A DNA stretch of 64,000 nucleotides from Paralithodes platypus (taxonomy: Eukaryota; Arthropoda; Malacostraca; Decapoda; Lithodidae). The notes under the pieces are model-generated. The model ran no database searches. It had not been told where the DNA came from and saw only the letters and a program-made list of their open reading frames with translations. The number at the start of each line of letters is the position of its first letter. Positions within the stretch are counted from its first letter, which is position 1. Made by a program: the position numbers and the translations under genes. The stretch is from NCBI GenBank assembly GCA_032716605.1, contig CM064560.1, positions 18,211,441 to 18,275,440 on the forward strand, given 5' to 3'. Shown piece by piece: positions 1 through 11,038 of this stretch.

Positions 1-70
1 CTTTGCGCTTCCCAGACCTCTGCTCTTGGGTACCGCTCGTCATCCCGCTTACTGCGAGCGTTCCTCCTTA
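1..70 (+). repeat. DIRS-B 5' inverted terminal repeat, inner end
   Basis: These 70 bases match the reverse complement of 23132-23201 at every position. The match stops at 70/23132, which marks the inner boundary of the inverted repeats of DIRS-B. The outer part of this 5' repeat lies before the window starts. Confidence 0.9.
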
Positions 71-1639
71 TACTCCTTGGGCCCGCATTGATAACACGGG
101 TATCCCCGACACTCCTGCCAGCACCCATTCGTCACTTTTCTTCATCATATAGCGAGTCCTTGCTCATTTGTCCATGACAGTGCTGAAGTTAGGTTAGATT
201 ATCGATCAGGTGTAGGCTAAGTGTTAAATACGGGCCCTGGAGACTATTTTTCTGGGTCTAAGCATTAAGTTAATTAAGGAGTGCTCTTGTTGTGATAAGG
301 CAAGTCACCCTAATGCGTTGTTTTTCTTTATCCTAGCCCACTATTAGTTCACATATTAGTCATGAGGCTTCTTTTAGGGTGAACTGGAGCCTGTTGCTCG
401 GTCCCTTCAGGGTGTGCAACAAGTATGCTTCGGGGCTAGTACCTTTGGATTTTCTCACTTAGTTGAGGAATCTGGCACGGAGCCATTCTACACAGCAATC
501 TACAGGTAGCGGGGTCGACGCTGGATCGCAGGTTTGAGCCATTGACGTAATCATTACCAAGGGCTCCCATCTAGTTGGCCTAATTAGGTTGCATATATAG
601 ATATGGTTAAAGGGTCTTATAACTGATTATTGATTATTTTCATAATATATAACCATGCCATGTATGTACACGTTGTTCATCCCTATATATATACAATGAA
701 GGGTCACCTTTCCGACGGGATTTTTATGGTTCAGTAGTACTGAACATTAAAACAACAACGTATCTCAGGGTGTTCCGTGGGGTCCGCGCCGGGAAACACT
801 CAGAACGAGATAAAAAAAAAAAAAAACAACATTCAGACACGTTGTTCATCCCTATATATATACAATGAAGGGTCACCCTTCCGACAGGATTTTTATGGTT
901 CAGTACTACTGAACATTAAAACAACAAAGTATCTCAGGGTGTTCCGTGGGATCCCCGCCGGGAAACACTCAGAACGAGATAAAAAACATTCAGTATTCAC
1001 CGCCGCGTACGGGTCTACTATGAATTCAAGTTGGGTTATTTAAGGCATATAGTATAACTCCGGCGGGTCCGGCAGACTACTAAAATAAGGAATTAAAATT
1101 TAGAAGGGCAAGGGCGAAGCTCCCCTCATAATCACGTATTCCGCCGCCAATAAAATAACAAACAACAATGTGTTCTTCTGGCCTAAGACAGACAAATTCA
1201 ATATCCCACGACTGACGCAGTTGACAAATGAATTTGATTTGGGTATGTAGTGCCAGCATGTCACTAACAATAATTCGAGTTTCGAAGGATAACGGCGACG
1301 CCCCCCCTCGTAATCACGTTTTATGCCACCCACAATTAACATCTTTTGGTCTTAAAACAGACCATTCCGCCGGCCGATTTAAAAAAAGTGGAGAACCACA
1401 AAATTAATCGCCGCGCAAATCAAGGCAAAGCAATCGCCGCACAAATCACGGCGACGCCGAGACAAAAATCTCACCTTTTTCGGTCTTGTAGCTACCAGTT
1501 CTACTGTTTTGCTTTATCATGGGCGATTTATCCGCCGGATCTAGAATAAAAATAATCCGGGTTAGCGCTCGAAGATCGCCGGGGTTGATTCATGTATCAC
1601 AAGACGAATGAGGTCCGTGTTTTTTGCACTTGGGTAAGA
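71..1639 (+). other. DIRS-B 5' leader, non-coding
   Basis: No coding signal was found. The part around 150-240 (a GAGTCCTTGCTCATTTGT-like stretch, then GTGTTAAAT) resembles the leader just inside the 5' repeats of DIRS-A, C, D and E, which supports its role as a DIRS leader. It also contains a 169-base tandem duplication (669-1006) and two imperfect copies of a block containing TAATCACGT (about 1095-1365). The open frames here are short and have no family resemblance. Confidence 0.6.
669..1006 (+). repeat. Two-copy tandem repeat, period about 169
   Basis: The block beginning CACGTTGTTCATCCC occurs at about 669 and again at about 838. Each copy contains the ACAATGAAGGGTCACC motif and a GTTCAGTA...TACTGAAC palindrome. 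The copies differ by a few substitutions and by the length of an A-run near 812. Confidence 0.85.
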
Positions 1640-2300
1640 AGTTTATAAATTGGTAGCACATAATAGGCTACACAATACTCAATTACATTTCGGGGAAATG
1701 TTTAACGTAAAGGGAATTAAGATTGTTTAAGAATTATTCAACCTTTATTCTTTTTTACAAATTAGTAGCACATAGGCCTAATAGGCTACACAACACTCGA
1801 TTACATTTCTGGGAAATGTTTAACGTAAAGACAATTAACTTTATTCTTTTTTACAAATTAGTAGCACATAATAGGCTACACAACTCTCAATTACATTTCT
1901 GAGGAATGTTTTAACATAAGGGGAATTAAGATTGTTTAAGTGTTATTCAAACTTTATTCTTTTTTATGTAGAGATATATAAACTGGTAGCACAGAATAGG
2001 CTACACAATACTCATTAACATTTCGAAGGAATGTTAAAGTAAGGGGAATTAAGATTGTTTAAGAATTATTCAACCTTTATTCTTTTTTACAAATTAGTAG
2101 CACATAATAGGCTACACAATACTCGATTACATTTCTGAGGAATGTTTAATGTAAAGAGAATTAACTATATTCTTTTTTACAAATTAGTAGCACATAATAG
2201 GCTACACAATTCTCAATTACATTTCTGAGGAATGTTTAACATAAGGGGAATTAAGATTGTTTAAGTATTATTCAAACTTTATTCTTTTTTACGTAGAGAT
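1640..2300 (+). repeat. Minisatellite, left part, interrupted by DIRS-C
   Basis: These are tandem copies of an AT-rich unit that starts AATTAGTAGCACATAATAGG and ends in TTTATTCTTTTTTAC. Unit starts fall near 1646, 1760, 1857, 1980, 2094 and 2183, so the spacing alternates between about 90-97 and about 114-123 bases, as if two unit types were mixed. The array resumes without loss at 10602 on the far side of DIRS-C. It lies in the leader of DIRS-B. Confidence 0.9.
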
Positions 2301-2658
2301 TATAGGTTTGATTCCCGAAGGGAAGTAGAGAAAACCTAATATTTAGTAGGGGCCCCGGAATCATTGACGATGTTGCCTATTAGTATAATAGTCTCCATTC
2401 AACATCCACGTCAGTCGTTTGAATCGACCGCCGCGAGGAAGAATAGGAGTCATCTTCATAAGTGCAACGCTACTTCTCTTATGGTGTCGTCACAGATCGG
2501 GTACCCACTACGAAAAAACTTCGTAAAAAATAAGAGAACAAAAAGGGAAAAAGAATTTTCCATCTTAACACTGTTATTCACAAGCTTCCCACATTCGGTG
2601 GATTTTCTTGCGTTGTGGCTTCTTACCGCCTCTCGCCAAGCGCAACAATTCTTCCTTC
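2301..2658 (-). repeat. DIRS-C 3' inverted terminal repeat
   Basis: This stretch is inverted relative to 10284-10601 and nearly identical to it. The outermost 40 or so bases (TATAGGTTTGATTCCCG onward) are absent from the 5' repeat and can fold into a hairpin: AGGTTT pairs with AAACCT, and TTCCC pairs with GGGAA. A longer 3' repeat with an outer extension is typical of DIRS elements. Confidence 0.9.
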
Positions 2659-2723
2659 AATGATATAACAAGATAACTCAAAATATCAGCGAATGGGAAG
2701 GGGATGGCTGGGAGGGACGTCGT

Positions 2724-2828
2724 CGTCAATGATTCCGGGGCCCCTACTAAATATTAGGTTTTCTCTACTTCCCTTCGGGAATCAAATCTATAATTTAATA
2801 GTGGCCCCTCCATCATTGACGATGTTGC
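2724..2828 (-). repeat. DIRS-C internal complementary region (ICR)
   Basis: The segment contains the outer end of the 5' repeat joined head-to-tail to the outer end of the 3' repeat, with the junction CTATTAAATTATAGATTTG read on the minus strand. In the accepted DIRS model this joined-ends template lets the cDNA circularise. It lies just inside the 3' repeat, as in known DIRS elements. Confidence 0.85.
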
Positions 2829-4347
2829 CTGAATTCCAAGACTGGAGGGGGACATTCGTAGTATTAAACTCTTAACCTGACAAGCGCGAAATAGACCTAG
2901 GGGCTAGGGTAGTTATTTGTGCATTTCTAGCCTTGGATTCTGACAGAATTCGTTATATTTACAATATAGAGCATTATTTGTTTTCGGTATGCTTTTATTT
3001 TACATATATGATGTATATATGAACCTTCAAGAGTGCTAAAATAAGTGGGAAAAACATTTGGGTGGTGAAAAACGAAGATATTGGCCACCCGGTCATAATC
3101 TCAGGCGAGAGAGAGCCACAGGCAACCCTCCTCTCTCGCTGTCTGTAAGGTAACTGAGACGAGCGGGGCGGTGTGGGCCGGTTTCTGGGTGTTGCATAAC
3201 GATCTTTTCTGCAACCCACTTGTGCTATATTATCGCGGGAGAGAAAAATAACCGATAAATTATGATAATAAGAGGAAAAATAGGTGATAATTGAGGAGGG
3301 GAGGGAGGGGGGAATAAGGTGGGGAAGGAGGGGAGAGGGGTGGGTGAGATTTACATGGATGAGTACTGGAGGGGAATTATCTCACCTAGAGACAAATTCC
3401 TTTGTTTTGATAGGCCCTTTTTTTTATGGAAGGCTTTTTTTATGGTCTTGCTTCCGTGAGGCCTATCGCGTTCCCTATAGGAAGCCTTCCGTGAGGCCTA
3501 TCGCGCTTGCCGGGTTAATAACCGCATGGTTAAGTCAAGGAACCTCATAACAGGAAAAGCTATTCGTATATGTAGTTGTGCATACAACACAGGTACAAAA
3601 TATTGACAGAGTGTGAGCAGTGCGTTGCTTCAAAGAAGCCTGCTCCAACAACAGAGTCCTCATACATGAGGTGTTTGTTGTACCGGGTGAGACAGAGTTA
3701 AAAGCAACAACCCTGCATCACCCTGACCCGGAACCTATGCTGAGCTCAGCTAGGTTCCTGGGCGTAGTCATATTGACAATTATCAAACCTACTGAAACTA
3801 GTGTAACTAGCCAGGAACATATTGGAGTCGCCATCTGATCTCTATCGACCTTCTGAGTCTAGGGCGATTAGCCTGGAAACTTGAAAATCATATAAACCGT
3901 AGGGCAATAATTCTTTATTATTCATAAACTGGACAGTTAGATAATGGAAATATTTTACAGAGTCACTTAGGACTTACTGAAATCTAGTGCAACTAGTTTC
4001 GAAAATTGAAACATAAAAAAAAATCTTTTATTAATCATAAAACCTGAGTGTGAATTAAGCAATCTAAATTCCCAATTCTTTCTAAATCAAGCAAACTGAG
4101 CTTCTAAGCTCATACATATCTCATTTTGGGCACAGCCCGGCGTAAACAGCATCTAGGCTTGCTCTCAAACCCACTTGTAATCCTGTGTAAGGGGGAGTTT
4201 CTCTCTTGTACTGGGATCCACCTATCCCCCCCCCCCCCTTTTTTCTGAAGCCTTTCAGGGCGCAACTATCACAGTACATAAAACTAGGAATATAAGAACA
4301 AACAACAGGAGTGTGTCCACGGGCATACTTACAACAATCGTTGTGTG

Positions 4348-4381
<34 letters not shown>

Positions 4382-6035
4382 AAGAAAATGTAGTTTGTAC
4401 AGAGCACGGGGAACTAACTTTTGCCATGACAAGCTGTCTCGATGGCACTTCCTACGTCTATTACCGAGCCCCGTCTTCTCGGCGAGGATCAGCGTGTAAC
4501 TGAGTTAGTCGACTATCTCAGGTAGTCCGCCGGAACCCTTATAATCTGAATTGAGGAGGGTATCGAGGCATACACTCGGGGAACCTGAGCCGGGGGCCTT
4601 GACAGGCTTCCGCCGTGATCACCGCCCTTCACGGTGTGACCCAACTGGCACCTAGACATTATGGTGAAAGGTTGATCTTATATCTAAAACATAATTTGGC
4701 CCAGCCGGCACATAGACATTATGGTGAAAGGTTGATCTTAACTCTAAAATATAATATATATACACCCGGGGCCAGAGCAGGCTCAGGGACAGCGCGGCTA
4801 GTCACTTAAGAGAGTAATGATCTGGCTAATCGTAGGGTATCCTACGGCGGGACCGTTGTTAAGGTCATGTGGGATTGAATGGGAAAAGGAATTTCCTGTG
4901 AAAGGATGAGTTATAGAGAACTGAAATGGACTCGGGACTAACCGGGCCGAAATGTGGTCAGGCAGCCCTGACCAAAGGCATCAGCCGCAAGGATTGCAGA
5001 AACACGGACGTGTCTGTATGATCAAGTGAAGTTTGCCAACCGGCAAGGAGCAAGGGATTGTGGTTATGATTCTATATGGCATAAAAAACAAGAGAAAGAC
5101 ATGAACGAGAGTGTCCTGAAGGGCTCCCTTTGCTGACAACAGAACTTCCAAAAAGAGGTTGGAAATAATGACCCCGGCCGGCAGTGGTTGTTTTGTAAAA
5201 AATATCGACTTGCTGCTGAGCTGACCCTGACCCTGGGAAACCTTTTCCGGGTGCACACCCCTAGGTTAAGTATATAGAGACAGCCCCCAGTCCCTTCGAG
5301 ATAGGAAGAAAAAAGCCCCACCGGGGTGATTTCCTATCCCCAACGGAGGGGGGCGATCTCTAAAGGAACAGCCGGCCGCCAGACGAGCCGAGGACTGGAA
5401 TGGCTTAGTATAGGGAGGAAAACTGATGTGTTACACCGTATCTATCGTATCAAGAGGGGCCTGTTAGGGGTCCTACATGCATTATTGTGGGTGAGAATCC
5501 TTTGGCGACATTCTCTCCCTGTTAATGACTAGTTATTACATCGTTTAATAGTTATTACATCGTTTAGAGGAGGTAAGCCGGCAGGCGGGTGCTTCCGGCT
5601 ATCACTTGTTCAACGAAATTTAAGATACACTCCAGATGCGGATCCGCCGGGGGGTTAATGGTTGTAGCAAAACCGACCCTGGATGGCGGCCGCAGTCCTT
5701 CGTCCCAGCATAATGAGTTAGTCGCCTTATCCCTTATGCAGAGGGTGGTTATCGGTCTGGTATGCAACGCCATGTGAGGTAAAGCCGCATGACTTTTGTT
5801 CCGGCGTGCTTTTATGTGGACCGGTTCTGGACAGTCGGACCGAAGTCATCAGGGGGCGCTGCCCCCCGCGGGAACTAACACTTGGTCGAACCTCAAAACC
5901 CTATTGCGCTAGCATGGTCGAGGGAGGGAGGACTGGAGAATGCTGGACAGTAGTCCTAAAAGTATATGTGAATTTAACCCCCCAGAGCCGGAGGTGAACC
6001 CATCCGCCTGCCGCCTGGAGCCGACAGGGGGAGAG
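2829..6035 (-). other. DIRS-C 3' region, non-coding, of unknown origin
   Basis: This is where an ordinary DIRS would carry RT/RNase H and recombinase genes, but neither strand shows the YLDD box or the recombinase R...HxxR...Y pattern. Visible features are a G-rich purine tract (3290-3350), a short duplication of GTGAGGCCTATCGCG (3454-3512), a 13-base C run (4226-4238), a long T run (about 4350-4376) and a 60-base tandem duplication (4641-4760). The short open frames look random. It may be a replaced or captured segment, or RT/recombinase decayed beyond recognition. Confidence 0.5.
4641..4760 (+). repeat. 60-base tandem duplication
   Basis: Two adjacent 60-base units share GACATTATGGTGAAAGG followed by TTGATCTTA and differ at a handful of positions. 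It lies in the non-coding 3' part of DIRS-C. Confidence 0.9.
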
Positions 6036-8781
6036 CTATTGGTTTGTCTTTTCCTTCAAGCGCAACATTACCCGAACATCACGTTCCGTCTGTTTATCTA
6101 TGACTCTCGCAGTTAAGACAGGGGAGAACAAGATCCTATAGTAAGCATTCATAGGTAACCCTTGAGCCATACCGAGTCTGAGTAGCTGACGTGACCGGAC
6201 TGCCTCAAACAAGGCTGTACGAATTTCCGTGAGTGTTCTAGCCAGGGCAGGGAGGAGGTATTGTTGACAAACTTTAACTAATTCCTGGGTTCGGGGAGAG
6301 GGATTCGGTCTTGGTTTGGCAATAGCCTGGGCCGTGTCTCTAGTTAACAGGAAGCTAATAAATGACCTGTGGGCCTTATCTCTGACCAGAAATTCGCGTT
6401 GAAGTTCAATAGGTTCAGAAGTAATGAGAGGTAAGGAAAAATCTTCCGCCGTCAATTGAGGGGCTATAAGAAAATTAAAAATAGGGAATGGAACTCCGCC
6501 CGGTCGTTGTGCTAGCCAGTCAAACTCGATAAGGGGGGGGGGGGAAATTGGGGACAAGGAATTTAATGTAATATCTATAGCAAATTGTTGCAGTTCTTGA
6601 TCCCACGTTACCCACGGCCCATCGCCCACCTCACTCAGATTCAACTCCCTTTGGTCTTTATGTGGGCCACACCTGTGCAATTTACCAGAAGGCTCCTGCG
6701 TGTGGGCAGATAACGACACCCAGTAGGGCTACATTTGTTATGACAATCAGGGCAAATGGGAGTGTCTGGGAGAGAAGGATCCTGGACCGGGGAATCCGCC
6801 GGAAGAGGAACCAGCTGGCAAGGGTTGTACACAAAATATTGAAAATTTGCTGGGTCAGGTTTGGCATATATAGAAACCTGTAAGACTGTACCGGTAGCAT
6901 CTTTGGCCCTAAAGACATGTTTACGGTTAACTTCAATAGCCCACTCCACCGGCACCGGGACCTCCCCTTGTATTGATTTATGCCCCTCGCCTTGTGTCAC
7001 TGCCGTAACCGGAAGCCAGAGCCTGCCTGGCGCTTTAACTACCTGAGATTTTGATGGGACCCCCAGCGGGGTTAGTGGAGCGTCGGGGGTAGAAGAGGGA
7101 TCCAGCAGGCTACTTGCCGTATGGGTCCTATCTATCGAGGGGGACAAGTAAGGTTGGGTATCATCCACACTTACAGAACTATTCAGACTTAGGCATTCTT
7201 GACTATGAACTGACTCAGTGTCCAACCTAGTCAAGGGGGATCTAAGGCCGGGAGGAACAATTGCTCAAGGCTCCGCCGGTAGTCCCTGCCTGGGTCTGCC
7301 GGCGGAAGGGGGAAGTTATATTGGGGGGCTTGGACACACCCATGAACTCGAGGTCTAGTAAACCTAAGAGTTGCTTCGAGGTTGAGGGACGGACTAATGG
7401 GTCTGGCAACGAACCTGGGGTAACATTTACGGTCCGCGGCTGAAACTCTTGCCCCTCAAGTCGGGAATGAATTGGACTGTTTAGCGCCGGGCCCGTGGGC
7501 TGCGGGTAGTCAATTATACGGGCCGTTGCTGGCCCGGTGGAGGGGACTGCCGGAGAGGGAATGCCTACATTGATATGAGAGGGGGGCCTAGCTACACTGT
7601 GAGGTGGTCCCGGCGCCGGAGTAGGGATTTGACCCTGTTTAATGGAACACTGGCTTATCACCTGTAATAATTAATTTAGTTGTACAGCCATTAACCTTGT
7701 GGAAGTGGTTTGTGTCGTTGGCCTATCATGTTGGTCTGTTTGTATCAGAGTGTCAGCATGTTTGATAGTGGCCGAGTGTGTCTGATGAGTGTTCATTAGC
7801 GTCAGACTGCTACTAGCCAAGCCGGTGACTTCTGGTCACGCGGCTGAGGTGTTATTGGGTGGGTCGCATTTTGCGAACCTATATCCATGAGGGCGGCTGT
7901 CAAGCCGGGCTGGTCCTTAGAAGGAGCCAGTAGTGTTGCGTGAGACCTTACGGTCGTAACCGCATCTGACGTAATTACACCCGGAGACTGAGTAGAGGAC
8001 ACTCTACTAGAGGTATGAGCCATGTCGGCTTGTTGAGCCTGTATGTTTGACAACACTAACTTGGAACCTTGGAGCCTAACGTGTACAGTTTGTCTAAGTC
8101 TAGTGGCAATGTGAGGGGGGCCGGCGTCCGGCTCGGGGAGACCGGGACTAACTCCCTGCGTCCCCGAGGAGGTCGCCGGACCTTCCAGCAGTGATCCTGT
8201 GAGATCTACTTGCGCAGGCGTAGGGGTTTCATTAGAAAGTAGCACACGTTGTGGTGGGCTGGAGAGCCGGCGGATCTTGTCAGGCAAATATTCTGTGCCG
8301 TCCATGCGCCTCAGGTTGCCCGCCGGGGGAACCGGTTGGGTAAGGTCGAGGCATTCCGGTGACATCAAGCGGCTCCTCTTTGCTGGGGGAGAGGAGATCT
8401 GTGTGGATGTCATGGAGGACGTCGGGGACCCCTGGTCAACAAGGGCATAGGGGAGTTATGTGATTGGTGAGCTATATGATCATCAAATGAGTACAATTGA
8501 ACTACCCTTAATAATTCTGGGTTATCACATGACAGTTCTTTATTAGCTACCTGAGAAGCATAGGTTTTAAACTTAGACTTAACCTCAATGAGCGTAAGTA
8601 AGCAAGACATATCTTGGGCCGCTAGCCATTCTTCAAATAAATCTGAACAAACCGGACACGTACGAGATACCCACAAGAAAGAGTTTCTGTTTAAACACTG
8701 AACACATCTGATACATCTGCTATGGGCTGGTATTGGTAGCAAAAGACAAGAGGGGGTTGAGCAGACTGTAAACAAAGGCAT
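6036..8781 (-). pseudogene. gag: DIRS-C gag, frameshifted
   Basis: This is the Gag-like protein gene of DIRS-C, read from ATG at 8781 in pieces 8781-8410, 8413-7802, 7661-7242, 7234-6641 and 6719-6036. The first about 45 residues hold seven cysteines (C7, C12, C23, C26, C29, C42, C45) at the same positions as in the Gags of DIRS-A and E, so a zinc-binding fold is likely. A second conserved block is RLWLPV...EVPVPVEWAIEV...FRAKD (about 7020-6880). The C-terminal block is helix-rich (ELQREFLVRDKAHRSF..., LTEIRTALFEAVRSRQ). Several indels break the frame. The function is inferred from position and from homology among the five copies. Confidence 0.8.
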
Positions 8782-10283
8782 GATGCAGAGACTCCTCTCT
8801 CCGGCGGGAACTGCGCGGTATCCGGCTGTCCTGAGTGTCCACCTGGAAAGAAAAATGTCCAGGAATCAATGCTCATAAGGATATACAGGGAGAGTCTCAC
8901 CCATCCTAACCTCCCGGCATAAGAAGAATAGGAGGCCACGGCCTCCTCTTTCTTATTACCCCTAAGAGGGTGTGAATATCCTCCTCCCATGCCCCTGAAT
9001 AACATGAGAAGGGGATATCCCCAAAACGGAAGGCCCCCATTACGGCGTATGTTGTAGCACAGGGAGCCCTTTTAATGGCGGACCGCTCTGTGCTTCACAA
9101 AACACACAAGCAGCCGCTGATTAGTTTACTAACTGGGCCGCCGGCAAAGCGGGGTAAACGTCATTGAGGTAAGCGTGCTAGCTGATGGACATAAGTGCAG
9201 TGTCCGCCGGGGTCTATTATCTACTAGGCCGCCGGTACGGCGGGGTAAACGACCGCAATATCCCCCGTCAAGAACTGACCAGGCCAAAAGACCGGGGGAC
9301 CCCTAACGGTGGGTATCGTTGTGTTCCGTATACGAAAACACCACCCGCCGGAGGACTTGTAGCTCTCGCAACCGCCGGGAGGTGGAGGCAAAGTCCGAGG
9401 GATTGAGAAGCACCTTACCAATTAGATCTATATCGGCGTCCGCCGGATTCCCGAGGGACTAGGGACCAGGGGGCAGTGGCACCGCCACACTCCCCGACGC
9501 AAAGACCCGGTGAGGGAGACATGTGCTCGTGAACACGTCGGCACGGCGGACCGACCCAACGGCTACCAACCGTAGGCCGGCGAGCTCAGCAACGTGAGGG
9601 GGCGGGATTCTGAGCAAGGCACAGCCGCGAGGAAACTAAACCCCAAACTCACGCACTCCCACGCTTGGAACACGTTGCCGAACTCCCGGAAAGTGGCACA
9701 CTAACCATAGGGAGACCACAACTCACAGGGGACATAATAAAAAACAATCACAGTAATAATATAATCCCTCCAAAACTAGATAACCTATGGGCTTATCCGG
9801 AAAAAATATACAGACTACACGAAGAACTCAGAACCTTGCCAAAAGGGCGAAGAGAAAAGCCCCCACGAGGGGCCTCTCCACAGGCTCAAATGCCGGAGGA
9901 CGCCACAACCACGTGGGACAATCCTAACCCTGGCTGTACCCAAGACAGGGTCCTTAGACCCTCAAGATGTTCCTCGGAACAGCAAGAAACTTAAAGGAAA
10001 GCATCCTAACTAAGTAAAAAGCAAAAACTAAGGCGACTAGCAACAATAACAAAACACCACACGTGTGGTGGAAAAATTGAACACAAGGAGAAGCGCCTAA
10101 ACGTACCCTAATTTTAACATTTCCTGCGGGCCAACAATAACACAACCCGTGCTAGCTAGTCTAAACCCTGCTCACTATCTCCCAGATACATACAAATGAG
10201 AAAAGACTCACTAGAGGAGAGCAAGCGTCGAATGAAGCCGGAGCGCGGGGGCACAAGTGTTGACAGTAGGCCCGCGAGGAGGA
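8782..10283 (-). other. DIRS-C 5' leader
   Basis: This is a non-coding stretch between the 5' repeat and gag. Near the gag start it carries AGGAATCAATGCTCATAAGGAT (in pieces, 8860-8882), which is conserved in all the DIRS leaders here. It contains many CCGCCGG motifs (for example about 9138, 9206, 9229, 9347, 9371 and 9438) and the perfect palindrome CACCACACGTGTGGTG (10055-10070). Confidence 0.7.
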
Positions 10284-10601
10284 GAAGGAAGAATTGTTGC
10301 GCTTGGCGAGAGGCGGTAAGAAGCCACAACGCAAGAAAATCCACCGAATGTGGGAAGCTTGTGAATAACAGTGTTAAGATGGACAATTCTTTTTCCCTTT
10401 TTGTTCTCTTATTTTTTACAAAGTTTTTTCGTAGTGGGTACCCGATCTGTGACGACACCATAAGAGAAGTAGCGTTGCACTTATGAAGATGACTCCTATT
10501 CTTCCTCGCGGCGGTCGATTAAAACGACTGACGTGGATGTTGAATGGAGACTATTATACTAATAGGCAACATCGTCAATGATGGAGGGGCCACTATTAAA
10601 T
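10284..10601 (-). repeat. DIRS-C 5' inverted terminal repeat
   Basis: This is the reverse complement of 2345-2658 with few differences. On the element strand its outer end reads ATTTAATAGTGGCCCC. The minisatellite flank resumes at 10602. Confidence 0.9.
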
Positions 10602-10910
10602 ATATAAACTGGTAGCACAGAATAGGCTACACAATACTCATTAACATGTTAACGTAAGGGGAATTAAGATTATTTAAGAATTATTCAACCTTTATTCTTT
10701 TTTACAAATTAGTAGCACATAATAGGCTACACAATACTCGATTACATTTCTGAGAAATGTTTAACGTAAAGAGAATTAACTTCATTCTTTTTTACACATA
10801 ATAGGCTACACAATTCTCAATTACATTTCTGAGGAATGTTTAACGTAAGGGGAATTAAGATTGTTTAAGTGTTATTCAAACTTTATTCTTTTTTACGTAG
10901 AGATATATAA
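10602..10910 (+). repeat. Minisatellite, right part
   Basis: This continues the array interrupted at 2300: AACTGGTAGCACAGAATAGG at about 10609 and further units near 10707 and 10795. It ends with TTTTTTACGTAGAGATATATAA. Confidence 0.85.
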
Positions 10911-11038
10911 TTTTATTATATTAATTATTCCAGCCTAGCGTGTCCTTATGAGCATTGATTCTTGAAATTGTTCTCACATAGGTTCGAAAGTGAAACACCT
11001 AGGAAGATTAGTATCTCTGTGGCGGTGAGGAGGTAATC

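Larger units (their letters stand above)
2301..10601 (-). mobile_element. DIRS-C: minus-strand gag-only DIRS element
   Basis: This is a complete element bounded by a 3' inverted repeat at left (2301-2658) and a 5' inverted repeat at right (10284-10601), with an internal complementary region at 2724-2828. Joining the flanks rebuilds GTAGAGAT^ATATAAACTGG, which is found uninterrupted near 1968-1990. Insertion was therefore clean, with no target duplication, as expected for recombinase-mediated entry. It carries a leader (8782-10283) and a broken gag (6036-8781). The 3.2 kb between gag and the complementary region has no recognisable RT, RNase H or tyrosine recombinase. Its terminal variants match DIRS-E, not A, B or D. 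Confidence 0.85.

Noticed and set aside
4311..4432. Poly-T tract as the tail of a reverse-strand retroposon
   Set aside because: No target duplication or SINE/LINE body could be matched next to it.
2829..6035. Degraded RT/recombinase in DIRS-C
   Set aside because: No YLDD, WVDTDASG, HxxRK or RYLSV remnant was found in any frame by eye. A profile search is needed to exclude very old remains.
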